From [Actinobacillus] rossii (lineage in GTDB: Bacteria > Pseudomonadota > Gammaproteobacteria > Enterobacterales > Pasteurellaceae), in NCBI GenBank assembly GCA_900444965.1, contig UFRQ01000003.1:124001-188000 (forward strand): a stretch of 64,000 bases of DNA, read 5' to 3'. The number at the start of each line of letters is the position of its first letter. Within the stretch, counting starts at the first letter, position 1. Below, one piece after another: positions 1-8,600 of the stretch. A program made the translations under genes and the position numbers. The notes under the pieces were generated by a model. It did not search any database and was not told where the DNA came from. It saw only the letters and a list, made by a program, of their open reading frames with translations.

Positions 1-1
1 T

Positions 2-250
2 AGTCGCTTCACCACCAACGATACCCAAGCCTTGCTCAACGCCGTGCTAGACGGGAACGGCATTGCGATGTTACCGAAATATATGCTGGAAACCGAACTG
101 CAACAGGGCAAACTGCAAGCCGTCCTAACCGACTGGCAACTGCCGACATTCAGTATTTATGCGATCTATCCATCAAGGGATAAACTCCCCCTTGCTGTCA
201 GAAAATTGATTGATTTTTTGGTGGAGAGTTTTGAAGGGAAGGCGTGGTAA
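2..250 (+). CDS. LysR-family transcriptional regulator, C-terminal part (5' end outside window)
   Basis: The frame is open from the window edge to a TAA at 248-250, giving about 82 residues of the end of a larger protein. The text around residues 10-30 (AVLDGNGIAMLPKYMLETEL) and the later pattern YPSRDKLPLAVRKLIDFL are typical of the last part of a LysR effector-binding domain, which senses a small ligand and controls a nearby gene. The DNA-binding N-terminus lies upstream of the window, so the target cannot be named. It is followed by an AT-rich gap and a convergent gene at 334. Confidence in the family is moderate to good; the fragment is too short for anything more specific. Confidence 0.7.
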   Translation, partial: SRFTTNDTQALLNAVLDGNGIAMLPKYMLETELQQGKLQAVLTDWQLPTFSIYAIYPSRDKLPLAVRKLIDFLVESFEGKAW

Positions 251-333
251 GCGGTGGGATTTGAAAAGAAATTTGCAGCTTTCAAAATTCCGTAAAAATC
301 CTATCGCCCTTTTCCGTTAATTTAATTTTTAAA

Positions 334-963
334 TCAGCTGAATTTTTCTATAAATTCTTCTTTGCATCTACCTATACTGCCCTTATTTCCCAAATTCTCG
401 TCAAGGTATAACTTACCACTGCCAATCAACCAAAAGATTTTATCCACATTAAAAGCAGAAACACCTTTTGCCTCGGCAATATCCATAATCATTTTTTGTA
501 AAGATGCATTACTTGAGTTAATTTCACATAAGCCTAATCCAACAAAAATATCTTTAATATGCACATCTGGCTTACCATAATTAATGAAACCTAATTCTTT
601 TAAAAAATCACAAGCTAAAGGATACCCAACCCCATAAATTTCTTCTGATAATAAATATGGTAATGCAATCATCGCACGTTTATCCTGATAAAAGTGATTT
701 GCCCATTCATAGAATTGTTCACCATTATCGAATTGATTAAAAAATTGTGCTGCAGATAAAATTGTTTGACAATAACGTATCCAAATACTATTTTTCTCTC
801 TGCGAATTTTGCCTCGAGGTTGCAATTTCTGCTCAATTTGATTTAATAACGCATCAGTATTTTTATACACTTCTAATACTTTATTAGGCTGAAAATCAAA
901 TAATGCCTGACCCAAGGATCTCACTCCACCATCGAGAGCTTTACCGATCCCCCTGCTTTCATA
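334..963 (-). pseudogene. Damaged gene for an uncharacterised protein with a helix-hairpin-helix-like motif
   Basis: I do not recognise the family with certainty. A GTG at 924 would give 196 residues, but the frame is open back to 963 with protein-like sequence (about ESRGIGKALDGGVR) and has neither a good start codon nor a ribosome binding site, so the 5' part is probably missing. Residues about 105-130 read EEIYGVGYPLACDFLKELGF, followed by KPDVHIKDIF. This resembles the helix-hairpin-helix and downstream Asp region of HhH-GPD DNA glycosylases, a weak inference. No consensus USS lies in or near it. The short reading frame at 983-1159 on the same strand may be the separated N-terminus. Alternatively it is an intact small gene using the GTG. 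Confidence 0.45.
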
Positions 964-982
964 TTAGCATTTTGAGCTGAAT

Positions 983-1159
983 TTAATAAGCGGTAGTACA
1001 ATCTTCTAAACTAATCGGCAGCTTACTTTTATCAGGTAGATTGAGATACTTTTCTAAAACCTCCACAGCATTTTCGGCTGGGATTTTTTGAATAAAAAAC
1101 TCTTTTGCTTGGTCATAAATCTCACTTAAATGTTGAGAAGAATTTTGTGTATCAAACAT
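983..1159 (-). CDS. Small hypothetical protein (58 aa), possibly the N-terminal fragment of the gene at 334-963
   Basis: ATG at 1159-1157 is preceded on the minus strand by an AAGGA ribosome binding site about 8 bases upstream, and the frame ends with TAA at 983. The product is acidic and helical-looking (begins MFDTQNSSQHLSEIYDQAKE, ends LEDCTTAY) with no signal peptide or membrane segment. I do not recognise it. Its good translation start and position just upstream of a headless reading frame suggest it once started that gene; the two are now in different frames with a stop between them. It could equally be an independent small gene. Confidence 0.4.
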   Translation of the reverse strand: MFDTQNSSQHLSEIYDQAKEFFIQKIPAENAVEVLEKYLNLPDKSKLPISLEDCTTAY

Positions 1160-1449
1160 AATTTTCCTTATTTTTAAACAGAATGAAGGTTAAATATTTT
1201 ATCAAAAACACATTTTTTATGCCCATCACGATAAAACTTCACCGTCATAGGTAGTTATCTTAAAGTTTTGGAACACTACCGATAAACACAGACTTTAATT
1301 GAAATCTTATTTAATCTAACACTATCTACGAAGGAGAACAAAGATACTTTTCAATACAGATCGCAAAAATGAAAAATTTTCCGATGTAATCATCCCCAAG
1401 AAAAGGGTATTATATAAAAATCAATAACACCGAATTAAATATATAACAT

Positions 1450-1896
1450 ATGAGAAATACAGCTAACCATATAGTTCTAATTTCTTGTGTCAAGAAAAAG
1501 AAAACAACCAAAGACAAAGCTAAAAAGCTTTATATCAGTAGTTTATTTCAAAAATACTGGAAATATGCTCAAAGTCTTAATTCAGATAAAATTTTTATTC
1601 TTTCTGCAAAATATGGGTTATTAGATCCTGAGCAAATCATTGAACCTTATGACGAAAGCTTGAACAATATAAGCAGTAGAAATAGAAAAGTTTGGGCTGG
1701 CAAGGTCTTAAGCCAAATGCGAGCTGCAGGACTAAATTTAGAGAAAGATAGGTTCACAATTCTAGCTGGGAAAAATTATCGCCAGTATTTGATTGGTGAA
1801 CAGAAAATAAAATATGCTGAAACACCATTAGCAAATATAGGTGGTATTGGCAAAATTTTATCTTATTTAAACGCTCATATTCAAAAGGGAGAATAA
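1450..1896 (+). CDS. DUF6884 (YaaA-like) domain protein
   Basis: A 148-residue cytoplasmic protein. The motif order is that of the DUF6884 family, which is related to YaaA: an N-terminal strand ending LISCVKKKK (residues about 9-18), then KAKKLYISSLFQKYWKYA (about 23-40), then KIFILSAKYGLLDPEQ (about 47-62) and EPYDESLN (about 64-71), with a C-terminal GK/N-rich segment. The function of the family is not settled. The stop codon is one base before the start of the GIY-YIG gene at 1898, so the two are almost certainly co-transcribed and translationally coupled. No strong Shine-Dalgarno sequence precedes the ATG; an AT-rich TATATAAAA element lies about 40 bases upstream. The true YaaA is encoded separately at 12665-13441. 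Confidence 0.75.
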   Translation: MRNTANHIVLISCVKKKKTTKDKAKKLYISSLFQKYWKYAQSLNSDKIFILSAKYGLLDPEQIIEPYDESLNNISSRNRKVWAGKVLSQMRAAGLNLEKDRFTILAGKNYRQYLIGEQKIKYAETPLANIGGIGKILSYLNAHIQKGE

Positions 1897-1897
1897 T

Positions 1898-2407
1898 ATG
1901 TTTATACGAGAAAATGTCTGTCAATTACGCCTTAATTTACAACATATTCCACATAATTCTGGAGTTTATCAATGGTGGTTTTTGGAAGCGGACGCTAAAA
2001 GATTGCTAGAACCTATGCAATCAACTATCGACGAAAGCAAAATAAAAAAAGAGAGCATTCATAATCAATCTTACTGGTTGATGTATTTTGGAATTGCAAA
2101 TAAGAGCCTAAATCAACGTGCAAAATGGCATATTTACCAACATCATTCTCTATCAGCGGTTAAAAGTGGCTATCTTTCTACCCTTAGAGCAACCCTTAGT
2201 GCATTACTTCAAAAGCCTCAAAGCCAAACTGAGCAAGAGGTAAATGAAATCCTTGATCGCTGTTATTGGGAATGGCAACTTGATGAAAATCCTAAAAAAA
2301 CGGAGCGTGAGGCTTTATCTCAAGGTTATTTCCCTCTAAACATTCAAGGAAATAAAGAACTAGATCAAACAATATTAAAAGAACTCCGAAAAGAATATAA
2401 AAAATAA
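1898..2407 (+). CDS. GIY-YIG nuclease-fold protein
   Basis: A 169-residue protein with a recognisable though divergent GIY-YIG layout: SGVYQWWF (residues about 20-27) in the GIY position, YWLMYFGIA (about 59-67) in the YIG position, a basic helix with NQRAKWHI (about 72-79), a conserved STLRATLSALL (about 95-105), a late Glu in EREAL (about 137-141) that could be the metal ligand, and PLNIQGNK near the end. Proteins of this fold cut DNA; this one lacks any added DNA-binding domain. It follows the DUF6884 gene by one base and is the second member of the pair. It ends just before the convergent rhuM-like gene. Substrate and role are unknown; DNA repair, restriction or phage defence are guesses from context. 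Confidence 0.7.
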   Translation: MFIRENVCQLRLNLQHIPHNSGVYQWWFLEADAKRLLEPMQSTIDESKIKKESIHNQSYWLMYFGIANKSLNQRAKWHIYQHHSLSAVKSGYLSTLRATLSALLQKPQSQTEQEVNEILDRCYWEWQLDENPKKTEREALSQGYFPLNIQGNKELDQTILKELRKEYKK

Positions 2408-2429
2408 TGCAAGTGTACTAATAGCTAGG

Positions 2430-3407
2430 TTAGCCCCAAATAAAATGCTCCACCAAACGGATCATCAGCTCTTTTTGTTCAGGCAAGCTTTCTGCTACCA
2501 ACAAGGCAAGGGCAACCAAAGTGTTATCGTTAATCAATTCATTAACTGGTTTGGCAAGCAAGGCTTGATTTTGGTGCAAATACCATAAAAACAGGAACGA
2601 TCCCGTGCGTTTATTGCCGTCTGCAAGCGGGTGATTTTTGATGACAAAATACAATAAATGTGCTGCTCTACTGGCAATGTTCGGATAAAACAATTCTCCG
2701 CCAAAGCCTTGTTCAATGGTCGCAATCGCTGATGCCAAGCCATCACTTCGCAGCTGTCCAAATAGCTCGGTCGCTTCGCCTTTGGCAATCAACTCTTGTT
2801 TTAATTGTGAAATGGCAGTCAATACCTCTTCAAACACCAGCGGTTTCATTTCGGGCTGTTGCACCGAAATCGCCGCTAAATTTTGTTCATCATAAGCCTG
2901 CAACAAGCTCCACGTTCTTGCGTAATCCTGCACGACACCAATAACCGCCTTGCCCTCATCGCTAATCAAGGCTTGATTGGTCAGCGTTTGACTTAATAAC
3001 GCCACTGCTTGACTAAACTCCACTCCTTTTTCCTGCAAGCGTTTTTGGTTAATCGCATAACCTTGCACCAAAAACTGTTTCAAGGTTTGAGTTGCCCATT
3101 GGCGGAATTGCACACCACGCATTGATTTTACACGGTAACCGACAGAAATAATGACATCGAGATTGTAGTAATCTACTTGATAAACCTTTCCATCAGATGC
3201 AGTTGTTGCATTTTTTGCAACAGCTGACAGTCTTGATAATTCCTCTTCATTAAATACATTACGAATATGACGAGAAATTACGGATTTATCCCGATCAAAT
3301 AGCGTTGCCATTTGATCTAAACTGAGCCATACCGTTTCATTATCCAATGAAACCTGTAAGGAAATTTTGCCGTCTGCGGACGTATAAAGTTGAATTTGGT
3401 TATTCAT
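2430..3407 (-). CDS. RhuM-family protein with C-terminal Fic/Doc domain
   Basis: 325 residues in two parts. The N-terminal half (about 1-125) is the RhuM 'virulence protein' module: WLSLDQMATLFDRDKSVISRHIRN followed by VDYYNLDVIISVGYRVKS and RGVQFRQWATQTL. The C-terminal part (about 230-325) is a Fido domain with HPLADGNKRTGSFLF at about 262-276, matching the HxFxxGN(K/G)R catalytic loop of Fic/Doc proteins, which transfer AMP or another phosphate-containing group to a target protein. The usual Phe is Leu here (HPL). No antitoxin gene lies next to it, and I could not identify an inhibitory (S/T)xxxE(G/N) helix with confidence. It is monocistronic, transcribed toward the GIY-YIG gene, and its flanks lack consensus USS. 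Confidence 0.85.
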   Translation of the reverse strand: MNNQIQLYTSADGKISLQVSLDNETVWLSLDQMATLFDRDKSVISRHIRNVFNEEELSRLSAVAKNATTASDGKVYQVDYYNLDVIISVGYRVKSMRGVQFRQWATQTLKQFLVQGYAINQKRLQEKGVEFSQAVALLSQTLTNQALISDEGKAVIGVVQDYARTWSLLQAYDEQNLAAISVQQPEMKPLVFEEVLTAISQLKQELIAKGEATELFGQLRSDGLASAIATIEQGFGGELFYPNIASRAAHLLYFVIKNHPLADGNKRTGSFLFLWYLHQNQALLAKPVNELINDNTLVALALLVAESLPEQKELMIRLVEHFIWG

Positions 3408-3582
3408 TAAATACCCCTGTTTTCATTATACTGGTTTTAATTTCATATTATGTGATTATAATCAGTATTTAAAAAATAAAATAGGCAAAATCAAATTTTT
3501 CGACACAGTTCACAAAAATAAAAAGCGGTGTTTTTTTGAATTTTTGCAAATCGCAAAATCTTGTGAAAATCTGACCGCGCTT

Positions 3583-3942
3583 TTACTTCTTAAAGGTCAA
3601 ACTAAAACTTTCATCAACCAGCTCATAAAGCAAGGTGTCATCAATTTCCGCTAAATTTAAGCTCAACCAATGCTCTTTATTCATATGATAAGCAGGATAA
3701 ACGCCTTTGATCATTCGTAGAGAACCTATTTCTTCAGGCTTAGCTTTGACGTTCAATACCCAGATTTTTTCTATTGCATTTAAGCCGATTTTATTTGCCT
3801 CAATATTCATCAACACCGCAAACCATTTGCGATGATGACAATGGCGAAACACCGCATAATCAGGGAATTTCGCCCAAGGATATTCAGGCTCAACGCCATA
3901 GCGTTGTTGAATGTGAGCGAAAATATTCATTGAATTCATCAC
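3583..3942 (-). CDS. MmcQ/YjbR family protein
   Basis: 119 residues matching the compact YjbR/MmcQ fold (COG2315): an early YPWAKFPDYAVFRH, a central KWFAVLMNIEANKIG, and the signature YHMNKEHWLSLNLAEIDD near residues 86-104, ending with LLYELVDESFSLT. The family is described as DNA-binding-like on structural grounds, but its cellular role is not established. The start could be the Met at 3942 or the following Met at 3939. The gene stands alone between the RhuM-Fic gene and a transposase scrap. A USS-variant hairpin follows on the far side of that scrap. Confidence 0.85.
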   Translation of the reverse strand: MMNSMNIFAHIQQRYGVEPEYPWAKFPDYAVFRHCHHRKWFAVLMNIEANKIGLNAIEKIWVLNVKAKPEEIGSLRMIKGVYPAYHMNKEHWLSLNLAEIDDTLLYELVDESFSLTFKK

Positions 3943-3957
3943 TATTCTCCATTTACA

Positions 3958-4094
3958 TCATTTAGGTAATAAACAACTTATACCTTGTTTATCGAAGGCT
4001 CGCAACCACTGGCTAATAATATCTCGACTAGGGTTTCGTTAAGCTGAAAATGCTGACGAGTTAATGACCAACTTTTACCATGTTGAAGATAAAA
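3958..4094 (-). pseudogene. Remnant of an IS3/IS150-type transposase N-terminus
   Basis: No intact gene is present, but two minus-strand frames together read like the helix-turn-helix start of an IS150-group OrfA: first QHGKSWSLTRQHFQLNE, then after a frame change PSRDIISQWLRAFDKQ followed by GISCLLPK and a stop at 3958. The pattern 'W-x-R-x-x-x-x-x-G-I-x-x-L-L-P-K' is characteristic of these transposases. The rest of the element is absent and I see no terminal repeats. It marks past insertion activity at the edge of the USS-free segment. Confidence 0.45.
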
Positions 4095-4118
4095 TTAAGT
4101 AAGCATTTATTACCAACA

Positions 4119-4159
4119 AAAAGCGCGGTCATTTTTATGCAAATTTTGACCGCGCTTTT
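4119..4159. terminator. Inverted USS-variant hairpin
   Basis: Arms 4119-4131 (aaaagcgcggtca) and 4147-4159 are perfect inverted copies, with T-rich ends on both strands. The core is AAGCGCGGTC, one base from the AAGTGCGGTC uptake core used elsewhere in the window. It lies just downstream of gltD (minus strand) and probably ends its transcript. Confidence 0.6.
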
Positions 4160-4180
4160 ATTTATGCAGATTAAACACAA

Positions 4181-5584
4181 CTAAATAGCTAAATATTCTA
4201 AAATACTTTGTGCGGCATCTCGCCCTTCTGCAATGGCTGTCACCACTAAATCTGAGCCACGCGTAATATCACCACCTGCAAAGATTTTCGGGTTAGCAGT
4301 TTGTTGTTTGAGTTCGCCTGCTGCCTGAATACGTCCACGGCTATCCATATTGACGCCCACTGATTGCAACCAAGGCATAGCATGAGGTGCGAAACCGAAA
4401 GCTACAATAATCGCATCGCAAGCTAAGGTTTCTTCGCTGCCTTCAATGACTTCCGCTTGACGGCGTCCCTGACTGTCCGGCGCACCTAATTGCGTTTTCA
4501 CTATTTTCAATCCAATCACATTGCCTTTACCGTCTTTTTCCACCGCAACAGGTTGCGCATTAAATTGGAATAAAACACCTTCTTCTTTGGCGTTGGTATA
4601 CTCTTTTTTCGAGCCTGGCATATTGGCAGCATCGCGGCGATAGACACAAGTGACTTCCGCAGCGCCTTGACGAACAGAAGTACGCACGCAGTCCATCGCG
4701 GTATCGCCACCGCCTAACACCACTACTTTTTTGCCTTCCATTGAGACAAAATCAGGAGCATTAAGCCCTAATAAATGTTGCGTATTACCAATTAAGAAAG
4801 GCAACGCGGAATAAACACCGTGCGCGTCTTCATTTGGAATATGAGCTTTCATCCCTTGATATGTCCCCACCGCTAAAAACACAGCGTCATATTGTGCTAC
4901 TAAGCCATCCAGGGTGAGATCTTTACCGATTTCCACACCTAATTTGAACTCTACGCCCATTTCGGTAAAAATTTCACGGCGGCGGCTCATCACGGATTTT
5001 TCTAATTTGAATGCGGGAATACCGAAAGTGAGTAAACCGCCAATTTCTTGTTGACGTTCATAAACAGTCACTTCTACCCCATTGCGGATTAACACATCGG
5101 CACAACCTAATCCTGCAGGTCCTGCCCCCACAATCGCGACTTTTTTCCCTGTTTTTAGCCCTTTGACTTGCGGTCGCCAGCCTAATTCAAAAGCTTTTTC
5201 GGTAATGTATTTTTCTACGTTACCAATGGTCACGGCACCAAATTCCGCATTCAGCGTGCAAGATCCTTCACATAAGCGATCTTGCGGACAAACGCGTCCG
5301 CACACTTCTGGCAAACTATTTGTGGTGTGTGCCAGTTCAGCGGCTTCCACAATGCGTCCTTCATTGGCTAAGCGTAACCAATTCGGAATATTATTGTGTA
5401 ACGGACAACGGTTTTGGCAATAAGGGTTACCGCATTCCAAACAACGGTCTGCTTGCGCTTTGGCTTGTTCGTCAGTAAACAGATTATAAATTTCAACAAA
5501 TTCGGTTTTACGAACATTTAACGGGATTTTTGGCGGATCTACTCGCTGTAAATCGATAAATTGATAGACGTTTCCACGACCCAT
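4181..5584 (-). CDS. gltD: Glutamate synthase (NADPH) small subunit
   Basis: 467 residues. It supplies electrons from NADPH to the large subunit, which makes two glutamates from glutamine and 2-oxoglutarate. The N-terminus carries the two Cys clusters of the adrenodoxin-reductase-like iron-sulfur domain: CLECGNPYCQNRC at about 47-59 and CGRVCPQDRLCEGSC at about 94-108. An FAD-binding GAGPAGLGCADVLIRNG follows at about 152-168, and an NADPH-binding GGGDTAMDCVRTSVRQGA at about 291-308. The C-terminal GDITRGSDLVVTAIAEGRDAA closes the FAD site. Length and motifs are those of the enterobacterial GltD. It is the last gene after gltB, 95 bases downstream, with an inverted USS pair between them. Confidence 0.96.
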   Translation of the reverse strand: MGRGNVYQFIDLQRVDPPKIPLNVRKTEFVEIYNLFTDEQAKAQADRCLECGNPYCQNRCPLHNNIPNWLRLANEGRIVEAAELAHTTNSLPEVCGRVCPQDRLCEGSCTLNAEFGAVTIGNVEKYITEKAFELGWRPQVKGLKTGKKVAIVGAGPAGLGCADVLIRNGVEVTVYERQQEIGGLLTFGIPAFKLEKSVMSRRREIFTEMGVEFKLGVEIGKDLTLDGLVAQYDAVFLAVGTYQGMKAHIPNEDAHGVYSALPFLIGNTQHLLGLNAPDFVSMEGKKVVVLGGGDTAMDCVRTSVRQGAAEVTCVYRRDAANMPGSKKEYTNAKEEGVLFQFNAQPVAVEKDGKGNVIGLKIVKTQLGAPDSQGRRQAEVIEGSEETLACDAIIVAFGFAPHAMPWLQSVGVNMDSRGRIQAAGELKQQTANPKIFAGGDITRGSDLVVTAIAEGRDAAQSILEYLAI

Positions 5585-5627
5585 TTTGTATACCTTTAAT
5601 AATAAATTTAAAAATCACTCAAATTTC

Positions 5628-5663
5628 ACCGCACTTTATAAACCTAACACGATAAAGTGCGGT
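5628..5663. repeat. Inverted USS pair between gltB and gltD
   Basis: ACCGCACTTTAT (5628-5639) and ATAAAGTGCGGT (5652-5663) form a 12-bp perfect stem with a 12-base loop inside the gltBD operon. On the minus strand the hairpin lacks a strong T-run right after it, so it may reduce rather than stop transcription into gltD, or serve mainly as an uptake signal. Confidence 0.75.
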
Positions 5664-5679
5664 CAGTTTTTAACTTGTT

Positions 5680-8600
5680 TTATTGAATCACTTCGCGCAA
5701 TTCTGTCACAGTACGACGTTTATGCCCTAACAAGGCATCTACGTCATTCGCTTTCGGTTTCACCAAAACAAAACATGGTGCATATTCTTCCCAGTTAGCC
5801 AGAATGCGTTCACCAATAGTACTATGAGTCAACTCGACATGGCGCGAAATCAAACCGCGTAAATGTTCTTGATGAGTCGGTAAATCCGCGACATTCAAGG
5901 CTTCCACTAATTCAGGGTTGATACGACCACGGAAATGCCCATCCACGTCTAAGACATAAGCAAAACCACCGGTCATTCCTGCGCCGAAGTTAATTCCGGT
6001 TCTTCCCAACACAGTGACCACACCACCTGTCATATATTCACAACCGTTATCGCCAATACCTTCCACGATAGCCAGCGCGCCAGAGTTGCGTACAGCAAAA
6101 CGTTCGCCCGCTCGACCTGAAGCAAATAATTCACCACCAGTGGCACCGTACAAACAGGTATTACCTGCAATAGTGGCATCTTCCGCTTTGAATGCCACAC
6201 CGGTATGCGGTTTAATCACAATACGACCACCCGCCATACCTTTACCCACATAATCGTTAGCATCACCGGTTAAGGTTAAGTTCACGCCGCCAGCTAACCA
6301 TACGCCAAAACTTTGACCTGCCGTTCCCGTTAAATTCACATTGAATTCTTGCAATGGCGCGCCACGGTTACCAAAACGTTTTGCAATCACACCCGATAAG
6401 GTTGCCCCCACAGAACGGTCTAGATTGCTAATATCTAATTCCATTTCTGTGCTTAATCCACTCTCTAGCGCATCTTCTGCTTGCGCCATAATCGCTTTAT
6501 TTAACAAACCTTTATCAAATGGTTTATTGGTTTGTGTGCAATAACGCGCAGAACCTTCAGGTACAACAGGTGAATAAAGCAATTTGCTTAAATCCAAGCC
6601 GCGTTGTTTGCTCGTTTGTCCTTCAATAATTTCCAATAAATCCGTGCGACCAATAATATCCGTTAATTTTTCCACGCCTAATTGAGCAAGAATTTCACGC
6701 ACATCTTGCGCAATGAATTTAAAATAATTCATCGCTTTTTCCACATTGCCGTGGAAATGATCTTTACGTAAAGTTTCATCTTGAGTTGCCACGCCAGTTG
6801 CACAGTTATTTAAGTGACAAATACGTAAATAACGACAACCTAACGCTACCATTGGGCCGGTACCGAAACCAAAACTTTCCGCACCTAAAATCGCCGCTTT
6901 CACAATGTCTAAGCCTGTTTTTAAACCGCCATCCACTTGTAAACGCACTTTATGACGAAGATTATTTTCCACTAACGCTTGTTGCGCTTCCGCCAGCCCT
7001 AATTCCCAAGGCGAACCTGCATATTTCACACTGGTTAATGGACTTGCGCCTGTGCCGCCGTCATAACCTGCAATAGTAATTAAATCCGCATAGGCTTTTG
7101 CCACACCTGTAGCAATAGTTCCCACACCGGGTAAGGACACCAATTTCACTGAAATCAACGCTTTCGGGTTAATTTGTTTTAAGTCGAAAATTAACTGTGC
7201 TAAGTCTTCAATAGAATAAATATCGTGGTGCGGTGGTGGTGAAATTAAGGTTGAACCAGGTACCGCATAACGCAATTGCGCAATGTAAGGTGTCACTTTA
7301 TCCCCTGGTAATTGACCACCTTCCCCGGGTTTTGCCCCTTGAGCCACTTTAATTTGAATCACTTCAGCACTCATTAAGTAAGCAGGTGTCACACCAAAGC
7401 GACCTGATGCCACTTGTTTAATTTTGGATACTTTTTCTGTGCCATAACGTGCTGGATCTTCGCCGCCTTCGCCCGAGTTAGAATAACCGCCCAAACGGTT
7501 CATTGCCGCCGCTAAAGATTCATGCGCTTCAGGGCTAAGTGCACCAATAGACATTGCTGCGCCATCAAAACGTTTATAAAGATGTTCTGCAGGCTCAACT
7601 TGGTCTATATCAATACTTGGTGCATTCTCCGTATTAATTTTAAGCAAATCACGAATTGTCGTGACTGGGCGACGATTAACCGCATCACGATAAACTTTAT
7701 ATTTTTCGTAATCCCCTGAATTGACTGCCGTTTGTAAACTATTTACGACTTCAGGATTGTAGGCGTGATATTCGCCTTGAGGTTTGAATTTCAAGAAACC
7801 ACCCATTTCCAACTCTTGGCTTCTGCGCCATGCACGTTTGCGTGTTGTCGTGAGTTGTTCCTGTAAATTGTCAAACGATGCGCCTTCTACACGGCTGGTA
7901 ATGCCAGGGAAACAAAGTGCGGTCACATCGCTGTTCATTCCGACTAATTCAAACAAGCGCGCGCAACGGTAAGAAGAAATGCAAGAAATCCCCATTTTGG
8001 ACATAATTTTGTATAAGCCTTTGTTAATGCCATAACGGAAATTCGCCATCACATCACGTAAGGATTTTTTAATCGCGCCGCTGCTTACCATTTGTGCTAA
8101 AGTTTCATAAGCAAGATAAGGATAAATTGCCGTTGCACCTAAACCGATCAATACCGCAAAATGGTGCGGATTGCGCGCTTCTGCGGTTTCCACCAAAATA
8201 TTGGTATCACAACGTAAATTGGCGCTCACTAATTGATTTTGCAATGCGCCTACTGCTAATGCAGTCGGAATAGGTTGACGTTCTTTAGTAATATTACGAT
8301 CCGAAATAATCAATAAAACAGAACCATTTCTGACCGCACTTTTGGCTTGTTCGCAAAGTTGCTCAATAGCCTGTTTAAGATTACATTCCGCGGGATTATA
8401 CGTCGCATCAAGCACTTGATGTTGATAATGTTCGCTTGGTAATGCCAAAATCTGTTGCATATCAGAATACACCAAAATTGGTGATTTGAAGTTCACACGA
8501 TTGGACATCCCTTCTGCTTCAAAAAATACGCTCATTTCGCGACCAATACTGGTTGCCAATGACATCACGTGAGCTTCACGCAATGGATCGATAGGTGGAT

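Noticed and set aside
1174..1248. A 24-codon minus-strand frame (MTVKFYRDGHKKCVFDKIFN...) just upstream of the 58-codon frame
   Set aside because: Too short, weak ribosome binding site and no recognisable relative; it could be the tail of a lost gene but cannot be supported.
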